Shown here in pieces: positions 17,983 to 26,581 of a stretch of 64,000 nt of DNA. How positions within the stretch are numbered: position 1 is the first letter of the stretch; every line of letters starts with the position of its first letter. The DNA lies in assembly GCF_002838765.1 (NCBI RefSeq), contig NZ_CP025120.1, positions 2,108,001 through 2,172,000 on the forward strand, read 5' to 3'. This DNA is from Kangiella profundi (GTDB taxonomy: Bacteria > Pseudomonadota > Gammaproteobacteria > Enterobacterales > Kangiellaceae). Made by a program: the position numbers and the translations under genes. The notes below the pieces were generated by a model. It did no database searches. It was not told where the DNA came from and saw nothing but the letters and a program-made list of their open reading frames with translations.

Positions 17983-19362
17983 ATGAGTAACAGTTCCGCT
18001 GACCAATGGACTCCAGACAGCTGGAAGCGTAAACCAGTCAGTCAGCAAATCAAATATGGTGATAGTGAAGCCTTGGCGCAGGTTATTGATAAGTTACGTC
18101 AATTACCGCCTTTGGTTTCTGCCAGTGAAGTGGATAGCTTAAAAAGTCATATTGCCGATGCGCAGGAAGGCAGAGCCTTCATCCTGCAAGGCGGTGACTG
18201 CGCTGAATCATTTTCTGACTGCAATGCCGAAGCCATTTCACAAAAAGTTCGTCTGCTCATGAGCTTAAGCCTGCTGGTTAGTCAGCAAACTCAAAAGCCG
18301 GTGATTCGTATCGGTCGAATCGCAGGCCAATATGCCAAACCCCGCTCCGAACTGACTGAAACTCAGGACCAAACCACTTTACCCAGCTATCGTGGCGACC
18401 TGGTTAACCATGTTCATTTCAGCGAGTCCGCGCGGATGCCAGATCCGGCCCGCATGCTCCAAGGCTATAGCTATGCTTCATTAACGATCAACTACATCCG
18501 CTCTCTGCTTGAAGGCGATATCAGTGATCTGTTCCAACTGGAGCAAGAGTCACAAGACCTATTGTCGCTAAAAACTAATGCCAAGTTGCACAAGAGCCTT
18601 GATCAGTTCCGAGAGGCAATGCGTCTGTTCCATCAGGCCAATGGCCCGCAGCATAACAGTCGTCACTGGCTGGAGTTCTTTACCAGCCACGAAGCACTGC
18701 ATCTGCATTATGAAGAAGCGCTGACCCGCAAAGCCAACAATGGCAAGTGGTACAATTTATCGACTCACTATCCCTGGGTTGGTATGAGGACCACTATTCA
18801 GGACAGCGCCCATATCGAATATCTTCGCGGTATCGCTAATCCAATTGCGATTAAGGTTGGTAAAGATCTGTCACCAGAAACACTGGTTCAGTTATGTAAA
18901 GTACTCAATCCCAATAACGAAGCTGGGCGCTTAACCCTGATTCAACGATTTGGTCATCAGCATATCACTCAGGTCTTGCCGGATATGATCAAGGCCGTGC
19001 AGGCAGCTGGACTCAAAGTACTCTGGAGCTGCGACCCAATGCATGGCAATACTCGGGTAAGTTCACAAGGCATCAAAACACGTGATTTCCAGCATATCCA
19101 AAGTGAACTGCAACAAGCCTTCGAAATTCATGCTGCCCATAACACCCATCTTGGCGGCGTGCATCTTGAAATGACGGCTGAGGCAGTTATGGAATGCATT
19201 GGCGGTACCTACGGGGTGACAGAGCAGGAGCTCGACAAAGCCTACACAAGCCTGGTCGACCCACGCCTCAATGTGGCTCAAGTATTTGAATTAATTGATT
19301 CCCTTGAAGAAAAGCAGCAACATTTACATAAAATTGACACAAAACACGTATCATCTTCTTGA
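17983..19362 (+). CDS. Class II 3-deoxy-7-phosphoheptulonate (DAHP) synthase
   Basis: Type II DAHP synthase (EC 2.5.1.54), 459 residues, joining phosphoenolpyruvate and erythrose 4-phosphate as the first step of the shikimate pathway. It starts with the family's WTPDSWKRKPVSQQ. The metal-site residues are recognisable: Cys73 in LQGGDCAESF, His in WSCDPMHGNT, Glu in GGVHLEMTAEA and Asp in DPRLN. It is unrelated in sequence to E. coli AroF/G/H. The ribosome-binding site is weak (AGATA). It is apparently monocistronic. Confidence 0.95.
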   Translation: MSNSSADQWTPDSWKRKPVSQQIKYGDSEALAQVIDKLRQLPPLVSASEVDSLKSHIADAQEGRAFILQGGDCAESFSDCNAEAISQKVRLLMSLSLLVSQQTQKPVIRIGRIAGQYAKPRSELTETQDQTTLPSYRGDLVNHVHFSESARMPDPARMLQGYSYASLTINYIRSLLEGDISDLFQLEQESQDLLSLKTNAKLHKSLDQFREAMRLFHQANGPQHNSRHWLEFFTSHEALHLHYEEALTRKANNGKWYNLSTHYPWVGMRTTIQDSAHIEYLRGIANPIAIKVGKDLSPETLVQLCKVLNPNNEAGRLTLIQRFGHQHITQVLPDMIKAVQAAGLKVLWSCDPMHGNTRVSSQGIKTRDFQHIQSELQQAFEIHAAHNTHLGGVHLEMTAEAVMECIGGTYGVTEQELDKAYTSLVDPRLNVAQVFELIDSLEEKQQHLHKIDTKHVSSS

Positions 19363-19469
19363 ATTGTAACCAAATGTTCACGTATATTAGGCAGATATGT
19401 TCGCCCGAATGGGTAAACTAGGTCTATGGAAAGCGTGTTCGACCCAGATGGAAAGTATGAGGAGCAATG

Positions 19470-19784
19470 ATGAAAATGACTAAAGCTGTTAAAAAGTACA
19501 TGACTGTTTCAGTTTTTGTGGCCGGTTCATTCCTGTCAGGTCAGGCTTTTGCCAATGCTCAAATGTGCTCCAATGTACAATACTCTCCAACGGACGACAC
19601 ACAACTTCACGTTCTAACTCAGCTTGAACCTGAATTGGTTCAGCCAGCTCCTCAACAAAAAGCCAAAAAAGACGAAAAAAAATCCGAACAGTCAGTTAGC
19701 TGGTTTTCATGGCTAACAGAATCTCATACAATGCCAAGTCTGCATTTTATCGATATTCTCGAACTGTTTGGCGGTGATGAATGA
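19470..19784 (+). CDS. Small exported protein of unknown function
   Basis: 104 residues with a signal peptide cleaved after about residue 29 (GSFLSGQAFA, then NAQ). The short mature part has a Lys/Glu/Gln-rich middle (QQKAKKDEKKSEQ) and a hydrophobic C-terminal stretch containing WFSWLTES and HFIDILELFGGDE. ATG at 19470 is five bases from GGAG; the ATG one codon earlier is too close. Its end overlaps the next start (ATGA), so the pair is translationally coupled. I do not recognise the family. Confidence 0.7.
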   Translation: MKMTKAVKKYMTVSVFVAGSFLSGQAFANAQMCSNVQYSPTDDTQLHVLTQLEPELVQPAPQQKAKKDEKKSEQSVSWFSWLTESHTMPSLHFIDILELFGGDE

Positions 19785-20068
19785 GCAAGCAACACACTTC
19801 TACCCAAAAAAATCTTTCTAGTAATACCCAGAGCAACACTAACGACAACAATCAGCAGCCAGAGCATGAAGGCACAGGTTTCTGGTCAACCGTAAAAAGT
19901 GTTGTTGGCGCCATGTTTGGTGTTCAATCCGAAGAACAACGTCAGAAAGACTTCGAAAAAGGTAACGCCCTACACTTCATCATCGGCGGCCTGGTTTTCA
20001 CCATCGTATTTATTTTCACCATTCTTTACTTCGTTAATTCAGCACTGGAAAGCGCTGGGCAAGGTTAA
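19781..20068 (+). CDS. DUF2970 membrane protein
   Basis: 95 residues. A Gln/Asn/Ser-rich N-terminus is followed by FWSTVKSVVGAMFGVQSEEQRQKDFEKG and a single C-terminal transmembrane helix (about 65-88), the hallmark of DUF2970. Function unknown. The start overlaps the upstream small exported protein by four bases. The stop overlaps the end of the converging gene at 20065. Confidence 0.8.
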   Translation: MSKQHTSTQKNLSSNTQSNTNDNNQQPEHEGTGFWSTVKSVVGAMFGVQSEEQRQKDFEKGNALHFIIGGLVFTIVFIFTILYFVNSALESAGQG

Positions 20069-20988
20069 TTACATAAGTTTTGTAAATCCGTGTACTCCTT
20101 AGGTACCTCCATTTCAAACCTACTCAACCCTAACTTAACTCTTTCCTTTTGATAGTTATCAACTAGCTGGAGCAAAGCTTTATCAAACTCCTGTTGCCAC
20201 TCCTGCCTTGGTTCTCCCTGATAAGTATTTTTATGTAATCCGTGAATGAGTTTTTCGGGCAACTCCCCGTAAATATAGGCTTCTAACCTTAGTTCTTTAT
20301 CACGTTCAGGCGTTAAAAGCTTATTCTGTTCTAAATATATTCTCTCGAAGCTGGCAACACGTGCGAGATTGTGAGAGGTATAAATACTGCCATAAAGAAC
20401 TGCTCGATATAACCAATACCGAGCTTCCTTGAGTGCACTTTTATCAATAAATGATGTAATTTCAGGATAAGCCCAACCTTCACTTAATGCTGGAGACAGC
20501 TCTTCATCAGTAAATGCTTTCCATAACATATTTTGACCATAAGCATACATTGCAAACCTATCACCATTTTTTGCCATTACAAGCAAATCTGAATTTTTGT
20601 AATACTTATAGGGATGGTCAATAAAGAGAGAGGAATGTCTGTTTTGCCAATCCATTGATGGCATCCCTAAACTTTCTTGCCATTCGATAACTGCTCTACC
20701 CTTAGCTGAATCAAGATAATCTAAAACCAGACTATTGCAATCTTCTACTTCCGGCTTAGGCTCTGACAAATTATCAAGCTGTAATATTTCTACATTAGAG
20801 CTGACATTTGCTGAATTTTTATCTGTTACCGAATCATTCACCTTTATGCCATTGATATCTTTGAAGAAAGTTTGCTTATTTACATTTTTTTTACTTGATT
20901 CAGCAAGAATATAACTCAAGCTGAAATAGACTAAACTACAGATGAATATGAGCGCAACAGAGATAAGGATTAGTATTTTTTTATTCAT
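20065..20988 (-). CDS. Membrane-anchored protein of unknown function, possibly Sel1-like
   Basis: 307 residues. One N-terminal helix (residues 5-28) anchors an exported domain. Residues about 130-215 are helical and contain segments reminiscent of Sel1/TPR-like repeats (AKNGDRFAMYAYGQNML; ALKEARYWLYRAVLYGSIYTSHNLA), but the consensus is loose. The gene is AT-rich. It overlaps the dam 3' end by eight bases on the same strand, so it is co-transcribed with and probably translationally coupled to dam. The function cannot be stated. Confidence 0.65.
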   Translation of the reverse strand: MNKKILILISVALIFICSLVYFSLSYILAESSKKNVNKQTFFKDINGIKVNDSVTDKNSANVSSNVEILQLDNLSEPKPEVEDCNSLVLDYLDSAKGRAVIEWQESLGMPSMDWQNRHSSLFIDHPYKYYKNSDLLVMAKNGDRFAMYAYGQNMLWKAFTDEELSPALSEGWAYPEITSFIDKSALKEARYWLYRAVLYGSIYTSHNLARVASFERIYLEQNKLLTPERDKELRLEAYIYGELPEKLIHGLHKNTYQGEPRQEWQQEFDKALLQLVDNYQKERVKLGLSRFEMEVPKEYTDLQNLCN

Positions 20989-21811
20989 AAACCACTATCA
21001 ACTCCTGTGCATTATTGCGCCCTGCTCCATCGCAGGAGATAAAGCGTCGCACGGGGAAGGATTGTAAATCTTTGGCTTTGGCGTAGATTAGGCGGGAGAA
21101 GTCGGTGTCATGATTAGAAATCACAACCGGCACGCCACGCTTGGCGAGTTTCTGTGCTTCAAGTGCCAGCTCACGCTGATTGTCGAGTGAAAACTCCTGC
21201 TGGCTGTAGCTTGCAAAGTTGGCAGTTAATGACCAGGGAACGTAGGGTGGATCACAATAAACCACATTGCCTTTCCTTGTATGACTCATGGTTTTGCTAA
21301 AGCTTTGACATCGAAATTCCGCACGCTTTGCTTTTGCAGCAAAAAACTCCATTTCACGTCCAGGAAAATAAGGCTTTTTATAGCGTCCAAATGGCACGTT
21401 AAAGCCACCGGAACGATTATATCGGCATAAGCCGTTGTAACCATGGCGGTTGAAGTAAACGAATAATGCCGCTCGTTCTTTTCCTGGCTTCAACTGATTG
21501 AAGTATTCGCGTAATTCGTAAAAGGTTTTCTGGTTATTATATTGGTCAGTAAAAAAACTGGCACAGTAATCAATAAATGTCGTTTTGCCCTTTTTAAGCT
21601 GGTTAAAAACATCGATCAGATCGGGATTAATATCAGCAAGCAAATATCGATCATAATCTGCATTAAGAAACAGTGCACCTGAACCTGCGAACGGCTCAAT
21701 CAACTTATTGCCCTCGGGTAAAACGTTTAAAATTCTTGGCAGTAATCGGAACTTACCACCCGCCCACTTAAGGAAAGGTCTTTGATAAGAAGTGGGCTTT
21801 AGTGCAGACAT
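20981..21811 (-). CDS. dam: DNA adenine methyltransferase (GATC-specific)
   Basis: Dam, 276 residues, N6-adenine methyltransferase acting at GATC; it would mark strands for mismatch repair and time replication initiation. Motif order is of the alpha group: FLKWAGGKFRLLP near the N-terminus, the SAM motif LIEPFAGSGALF, and the catalytic DPPY followed by VPWSLTANFASYSQQEFSLDNQ, as in E. coli Dam. No restriction endonuclease gene is adjacent, which fits a housekeeping orphan enzyme. The downstream gene overlaps its end by eight bases. Confidence 0.95.
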   Translation of the reverse strand: MSALKPTSYQRPFLKWAGGKFRLLPRILNVLPEGNKLIEPFAGSGALFLNADYDRYLLADINPDLIDVFNQLKKGKTTFIDYCASFFTDQYNNQKTFYELREYFNQLKPGKERAALFVYFNRHGYNGLCRYNRSGGFNVPFGRYKKPYFPGREMEFFAAKAKRAEFRCQSFSKTMSHTRKGNVVYCDPPYVPWSLTANFASYSQQEFSLDNQRELALEAQKLAKRGVPVVISNHDTDFSRLIYAKAKDLQSFPVRRFISCDGAGRNNAQELIVVYE

Positions 21812-21912
21812 AGTCGGTTTTTATTCTTACAATTGCTGCCTAGTGTATCAAAACCGATCACGATTGAAAGTTAAAATTCAATTCAAATGCAGTAACTGCA
21901 ATTAGGAAAGGC

Positions 21913-22536
21913 ATGACTCAAAACCAAGATTCAAACAATCAAAACATTTCACAAGCTGTTTTTATTTTTGCACATGGTGCAGGTGCTGACTCTAGCTCTG
22001 AATTCATGCAGAGCATGGCTAAGCTCATTAGCCATCCCGATATTGAAGTGGTGCTGTTTGATTTTCCTTATATGCTTAAACGCCAGCAGACTGGTAAAAA
22101 GTCACCACCAGATCGTATGCCTAAACTGCTAGAAGCCTATAAACAGCAGATTCTTGAGCTCGGCAAAGGAAGGAAAATTTTTATTGGGGGTAAGTCTATG
22201 GGTGGCCGTGTGGCCAGTATGATCGCTGATGACGAACAGGTCTCTGGCTTAATCTGCATGGGCTACCCGTTTCACCCGCCTGGTAAGCCTGACAAGCTAA
22301 GAACCGAGCATCTACAGAGTCTAAGGACGCCTACATTGATATTGCAAGGAACACGCGATCCTTTCGGTAAACCTGACGAAGTTGCCAGTTATGATTTATC
22401 TCCAACCATCAAGGTTCAATGGCTGGAAAATGGAAATCATAGTCTGGAAACGTTAAAGCGCTCTGAGATCAGCACAGAAGAAAGCTGGCAGATAGCTGCC
22501 AAATTCGCTCAGGACTTTATATTGAACCAGCTCTAG
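21913..22536 (+). CDS. Alpha/beta hydrolase of the KANL3/Tex30 family
   Basis: 207 residues, small alpha/beta hydrolase. The oxyanion strand reads FIFAHGAGADSSSEFM, the nucleophile elbow GGKSMGGRVAS has Ser95, and LQGTRDPFG and NGNHSLE supply the Asp and His of the triad. This is the KANL3/Tex30 (dienelactone-hydrolase-related) group found in many gammaproteobacteria, substrate unknown. It stands alone between divergent dam and convergent dgkA. Confidence 0.85.
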   Translation: MTQNQDSNNQNISQAVFIFAHGAGADSSSEFMQSMAKLISHPDIEVVLFDFPYMLKRQQTGKKSPPDRMPKLLEAYKQQILELGKGRKIFIGGKSMGGRVASMIADDEQVSGLICMGYPFHPPGKPDKLRTEHLQSLRTPTLILQGTRDPFGKPDEVASYDLSPTIKVQWLENGNHSLETLKRSEISTEESWQIAAKFAQDFILNQL

Positions 22537-22557
22537 AGATTGAGCTGGTCATTAAGC

Positions 22558-22938
22558 TTATGAGAAGAAATTGAAGTAGCAGACAGTGCCCCAGACGATA
22601 CCTGTAAACAGTAAAGCGACAAACACCATCGCTGAGCCGATATCTTTTGCACGTCCAGACAATGGATGTCTTTCAGAACCAATGCGATCAACTACCGCTT
22701 CAATCGCTGAGTTAGCAAGCTCCGCCATCAGCACGATACCCAGTGTAAGCAGCAAAATCGCAATTTCGGCGGTGGTGTTACCAATGACAAAAGCCAGAGG
22801 AATGAGGATTATGGCCAGAACCAGCTCCTGACGGAAAGCAGCTTCATTAAGCCATGCGCCTTTCAGGCCCTGCAAAGAATACTTTGTGGCATCAATAATG
22901 CGAGGAATACCTGTTTTACTGGGTTTCATAAGTGACAT
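22558..22938 (-). CDS. dgkA: Diacylglycerol kinase
   Basis: Small integral-membrane diacylglycerol kinase, 126 residues, phosphorylating diacylglycerol to phosphatidic acid to recycle lipid released by osmoglucan synthesis. There are three membrane helices. The active-site motif MAELANSAIEAVVDRIG includes Glu73 and Glu80, and RAKDIGSAMVF precedes the last helix. It converges with the hydrolase gene and is 85 bases from the divergent lipoprotein gene. Confidence 0.96.
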   Translation of the reverse strand: MSLMKPSKTGIPRIIDATKYSLQGLKGAWLNEAAFRQELVLAIILIPLAFVIGNTTAEIAILLLTLGIVLMAELANSAIEAVVDRIGSERHPLSGRAKDIGSAMVFVALLFTGIVWGTVCYFNFFS

Positions 22939-23023
22939 TGTGACTGACTTAATAGATTAGGCTTATGCACTGATACTACTGTATGCTAGCCTTTTGAGCA
23001 AACTGACAAAAATTGGCAATATT

Positions 23024-23434
23024 ATGAAAATCAAACACTTAAAATATATCATTGCTTTGGCTTTAGCCCCACTAGTTGCCTGCTCACAAGCTGGCAATCA
23101 GGACAATTCAGAAAACCCTGACATAAAACCTGTGGATTTTCAGCAGCAAATCCAGACAGCCATTGCTGACAAAAGCTGCAACTCGGATGCCGACTGTGCC
23201 CTGGTTGAAGTAGGAGCCAAACCTTGTGGCGGTCCGGAATCTTATGAGCCCTACTCAAAACCTAACGTTGACGAAGCCAGACTTCTAGAGCTGGCGACGG
23301 CTTATAAAAAAGAGCGACAGGATTACTTCAAAGAAAACCAGATCATGGGAATTTGCGTGGTAACACCAGAACCCCATGTTAGTTGCGTCAACAATCAGTG
23401 TGTTGCCTCAGAGCAAAGCCTTAAGGTCCAATAA
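23024..23434 (+). CDS. Cysteine-rich putative lipoprotein
   Basis: 136 residues from the ATG at 23024. A short signal ends in the lipobox LVAC, then SQAGN. The mature part has six cysteines in pairs (SCNSDADCALVEVGAKPCGG; GICVV; SCVNNQC), likely disulfide-bonded in the periplasm. The motif C-N-S-D-x-D-C with GAKPCGGP recurs in uncharacterised secreted proteins. A TTG start ten codons upstream would spoil the signal peptide. Its last 27 bases overlap the end of the converging bioD. Function unknown. Confidence 0.7.
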   Translation: MKIKHLKYIIALALAPLVACSQAGNQDNSENPDIKPVDFQQQIQTAIADKSCNSDADCALVEVGAKPCGGPESYEPYSKPNVDEARLLELATAYKKERQDYFKENQIMGICVVTPEPHVSCVNNQCVASEQSLKVQ

Positions 23435-24103
23435 CTCACTGGCTTTTTCATAATCAGCGCCTTCTTGCTTGCTCACCACGCCAAGACAAGGCGCTGAAAT
23501 ATTCTTCTTCAACCAATCTAGGTTTTGCTCACTTCGATTCATATCGCCAAACACAAAATTGGCGACCCAGCCTCTTAGCTTTAGTCCGCGGCGCTCTATA
23601 TCGCGTACGGTCAACATGGCATGATTAAGACAGCCCAGCTTCATTCCTATCACCAAAATCACATCCATTCTTTTCTGCTCAACCCAGTCTGCATAAGTTT
23701 CGGTGTCATTGAGCGGTGTTAACCAGCCACCCGCACCTTCAACCAGCAAGTGTTCGCTATCAGGAAATTTAAGCAACCTGTTGAGTTCAGCGATTGATAA
23801 CTCAACTCCAGCTTCCTGAGCGGCAATATGTGGCGCGATCGCGGGCTCGAAGCACAGAGGATTAATATCGGAGTAGCTGATTTGCTCAAAACCTGGGCTT
23901 TTTTTCGAAAGCTCGTGGATTTTCAGACCATCTTCATTGCGCCACTCTCCAGCTTCCAGCTCGGCGCCTGAAGCGACCGGTTTTAGCCCAACAACCTGCT
24001 CTTCACAATGCAACAATGCATTGATAAGCGCCTGAGTAATAAAGGTTTTTCCAACCTCGGTATCAGTGCCTGCAATGAATAATATTTCTCTTGTTTTGTT
24101 CAT
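23408..24103 (-). CDS. bioD: Dethiobiotin synthase
   Basis: ATP-dependent dethiobiotin synthetase (EC 6.3.3.3), 231 residues, closing the ureido ring of dethiobiotin from DAPA and CO2. The P-loop GTDTEVGKT (12-20) and VEGAGGWLTPL are typical. I chose ATG at 24103, with GAGG about nine bases upstream, over an in-frame start 7 codons earlier. It is separated from the rest of the biotin genes by a divergent coiled-coil gene, so it needs its own promoter; I saw no BirA box there. Its 3' end overlaps the lipoprotein gene. Confidence 0.95.
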   Translation of the reverse strand: MNKTREILFIAGTDTEVGKTFITQALINALLHCEEQVVGLKPVASGAELEAGEWRNEDGLKIHELSKKSPGFEQISYSDINPLCFEPAIAPHIAAQEAGVELSIAELNRLLKFPDSEHLLVEGAGGWLTPLNDTETYADWVEQKRMDVILVIGMKLGCLNHAMLTVRDIERRGLKLRGWVANFVFGDMNRSEQNLDWLKKNISAPCLGVVSKQEGADYEKASELLDLKALL

Positions 24104-24214
24104 TTTGTTACCCCTCGCACACATCGCTCTATAATGGTTACGCTATAATTTGATACAAAGTTGCTACATTTTGGCGTAGCATAGAATCATAGTCCGTTTT
24201 TCAGGTGACTTAAT

Positions 24215-24919
24215 TTGGCTGGCGACAACACTATCATACTCACTCTGGCGATTATCGCCCTGGTAGTCCTTTTGGTAGCAGTAGTGACTGCTGCTCTAAA
24301 GCATGCCGTGGTCAGACAGCTTGAGTCTAAAAACGAAGAACTCAAAAAAGTCCTCGAAGAAAATACTCGTAATATTGCCGGCAAAGCCCAGCGTATCAAA
24401 GAGCTGGAATCCACCCGAGATGACTTAAAACACTCTTTGCAAAGCCTTTCTGAGCGCAATACAGCTCTTACTCAAGAACACAGAGAGCTGAAAGGCAAAT
24501 ATAAGCAGGCACAAACCTCATACGAAGAAGCCCAGCAGAATTATCTCAATGCCTTACAATCCATTGCCGATACCAAGCGTGAACTTGATGACGAAATGGA
24601 TCAGCTTCGCGAAGAGTGCGATGCCCGAGTTCGCACCATTCGCCAGGATGCTCTCGATGAAAAAGAACGTTTCAAAGAAAGCTTGGGGTCCGAATTCGAA
24701 CACCTTAAAAAGAGTCATAAAAGACTCGTTCAGGCCAATGCCACTTTAAGCCGCAACATCGATAACTTACGCGATGAACGCGACTTCTATCGTACTGAGT
24801 TTGAAACTCTGCGCGACTTCCTGCACGAAGCGCAAATGAAAAATGTTAAACAAACGCTTGAGCAGAAAGAAGAAGAGTTAAAAGAAAAAATCGTTAACTT
24901 TGAAAACAAAAAAAATTAA
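24215..24919 (+). CDS. Membrane-anchored coiled-coil protein of unknown function
   Basis: 234 residues. One transmembrane helix near the N-terminus (residues 7-29) is followed by a nearly uninterrupted coiled coil rich in Glu, Lys, Arg and Gln (from about 35 to 225). It starts with TTG at 24215, seven bases after AGGTG. It lies between bioD and bioC on the opposite strand and converges with bioC. There are no catalytic motifs; a structural or scaffolding role is possible but not shown. Confidence 0.7.
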   Translation: MAGDNTIILTLAIIALVVLLVAVVTAALKHAVVRQLESKNEELKKVLEENTRNIAGKAQRIKELESTRDDLKHSLQSLSERNTALTQEHRELKGKYKQAQTSYEEAQQNYLNALQSIADTKRELDDEMDQLREECDARVRTIRQDALDEKERFKESLGSEFEHLKKSHKRLVQANATLSRNIDNLRDERDFYRTEFETLRDFLHEAQMKNVKQTLEQKEEELKEKIVNFENKKN

Positions 24920-24939
24920 CGCCTTTCCCGATTAAAGAT

Positions 24940-25797
24940 TTACCCAATTTCTACCGCATAGTCATGGTAACCGACAGCCGCACCGGCTTCGGTACCAAAT
25001 GCGTGCCCATAAACCAACTCATAAGTTGCCGGCAACTGGCCATCATCCATTCTAAATTTACTGTATTCCTGCTCCAGCTTACGTAGCTGACGCGGACTGG
25101 TTAAGCCATGGTTTCTGCTAGAATCAATATTATGAGCACCAATATTTTTTAAATCACGCATTAGCTCTGTGGCGCGGTTATAACCAATAACTACTGGCTC
25201 ATTATCAACCACAGGATCAGACATGCGGGCACTTAGCATGGCATCACCCACATGATGCATATCAATAAAGTTGTTCACATGCTGATAGTCATTTAGAGCT
25301 GCCCAGCTTTGCTTCAATTCATACAAGGTGTCAGGTCCCAATGTCGTAAATAACAATAAACCTTCTGGCTTTAACACACGATTGAGTTCCTGAAACAGTT
25401 GTGGCAACTCTTCAATCCACTGGATGGTCAGGTTTGAAAATACAAAATCAAAGCTATTAGTGTCAAAAGGCAGCTGCAGTGCATCAGCACATACATAGTC
25501 TTCCTGATTCGATTGAGCTCGACAGAAATCGATCATCCCTTTCGCCAAATCTGCGCCTGTTACTTTGGCGTTCGGGAATCGACCACTCAATTCGCGGGTA
25601 AAATATCCGGTACCACAACCCAGATCTAGAATATTGGTCGGTTGCAGTTTGAAATACTGTAAGCGCTCAAGCAATCGTTCACCGGCCAATTTCTGAAAGA
25701 AAGCGGCATCATCATAGGTCTTCGCTGCTCGGCTAAAAGAGCGGGCGATATCCTCTTTTGAAATCTGATTGATTCTTGCCTGCGGTGCTTTACTCAT
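24940..25797 (-). CDS. bioC: Malonyl-ACP O-methyltransferase
   Basis: BioC, 285 residues, methylates the free carboxyl of malonyl-ACP with SAM, disguising it so that fatty acid synthesis can build pimeloyl-ACP methyl ester. The N-terminal DIARSFSRAAKTYDDAAFFQ is characteristic, followed by the SAM motif ILDLGCGTGYFTREL and the FSNLTIQWIEELP segment. It overlaps bioH by eight bases. It is the last gene of the bioBFHC operon. Confidence 0.95.
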   Translation of the reverse strand: MSKAPQARINQISKEDIARSFSRAAKTYDDAAFFQKLAGERLLERLQYFKLQPTNILDLGCGTGYFTRELSGRFPNAKVTGADLAKGMIDFCRAQSNQEDYVCADALQLPFDTNSFDFVFSNLTIQWIEELPQLFQELNRVLKPEGLLLFTTLGPDTLYELKQSWAALNDYQHVNNFIDMHHVGDAMLSARMSDPVVDNEPVVIGYNRATELMRDLKNIGAHNIDSSRNHGLTSPRQLRKLEQEYSKFRMDDGQLPATYELVYGHAFGTEAGAAVGYHDYAVEIG

Positions 25798-26566
25798 GCA
25801 AAAACTCTTTAACGTCGTTTACGAATAGTGGCTTATGAGACAGAAAAGGCGCATGGCTGGCTTTTGGATAAACCTTGTGCTGACTATGCGGAATCAGTTC
25901 GGCAACCTGCTCTGCAGTCTTGGCAGGCACCAGAGAATCCAGTCTGCCATAAAGGCGCAACATTGGTGCTTTCACCTTGCTCAACTCATTGCGCAAATCA
26001 ACCTCATTCAGTAACGCCAAACCACCACGTAGCGCCTTGCCGGCTGGAACGCCATGAATAAATACTGTATCTCTTAATCGACGAATATCGTCTTTCTGGG
26101 TTTCGCTGCCTATGGCCTGTATCGCCAGAAAGCGAATAATGGTTCCTTGGTAATCTTCTTCCAGATAGCGACAGAAGCTGTCCATGATGTTGGCTTTCAT
26201 GGCATGTTGCCAGTCGTCCTCCTGAACAAAGCGAGGATTACTAGCCACCGTAATAAGTTTATTGACTCTTTCAGGCGTTTCGATGGCAATGTTGGTAGCA
26301 ATCAGGCCGCCCAGTGACCAGCCGAGATAGTGTGCATTGTCTGGTGCAACCTTTAGCACTTGCTCGGTGAGCAAATCCAAGGTGTAAGGATCGCCGGGAA
26401 TGGGTGAACGTCCGAAGCCTGGCAAATCAATCATATGCAAGGTGAAGTGCTCAGCCAGGTCATCGGCCAGCATCTCCCAGATACCTGAGTGTAATCCCCA
26501 GCCATGCAGCAGAACCAGATCGGGCCCTTGCCCGGTACTCTCTATATAAGGTTGTAACTTACTCAC
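25790..26566 (-). CDS. bioH: Pimeloyl-ACP methyl ester carboxylesterase
   Basis: BioH, 258 residues, alpha/beta hydrolase that removes the methyl group put on by BioC and so ends pimelate elongation. LLHGWGLHSGIW forms the oxyanion region, GWSLGG has the nucleophile Ser84, RLDSLVP the Asp and KASHAPFLSHP-like KASHAPFLSHK the His. The position between bioF and bioC supports BioH rather than a generic esterase. Confidence 0.95.
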   Translation of the reverse strand: MSKLQPYIESTGQGPDLVLLHGWGLHSGIWEMLADDLAEHFTLHMIDLPGFGRSPIPGDPYTLDLLTEQVLKVAPDNAHYLGWSLGGLIATNIAIETPERVNKLITVASNPRFVQEDDWQHAMKANIMDSFCRYLEEDYQGTIIRFLAIQAIGSETQKDDIRRLRDTVFIHGVPAGKALRGGLALLNEVDLRNELSKVKAPMLRLYGRLDSLVPAKTAEQVAELIPHSQHKVYPKASHAPFLSHKPLFVNDVKEFLHE

Positions 26567-26581
26567 CCATTACCTCTACAA

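Noticed and set aside
20981..21811. Restriction-modification system at dam
   Set aside because: No endonuclease gene is adjacent and the protein resembles housekeeping Dam.
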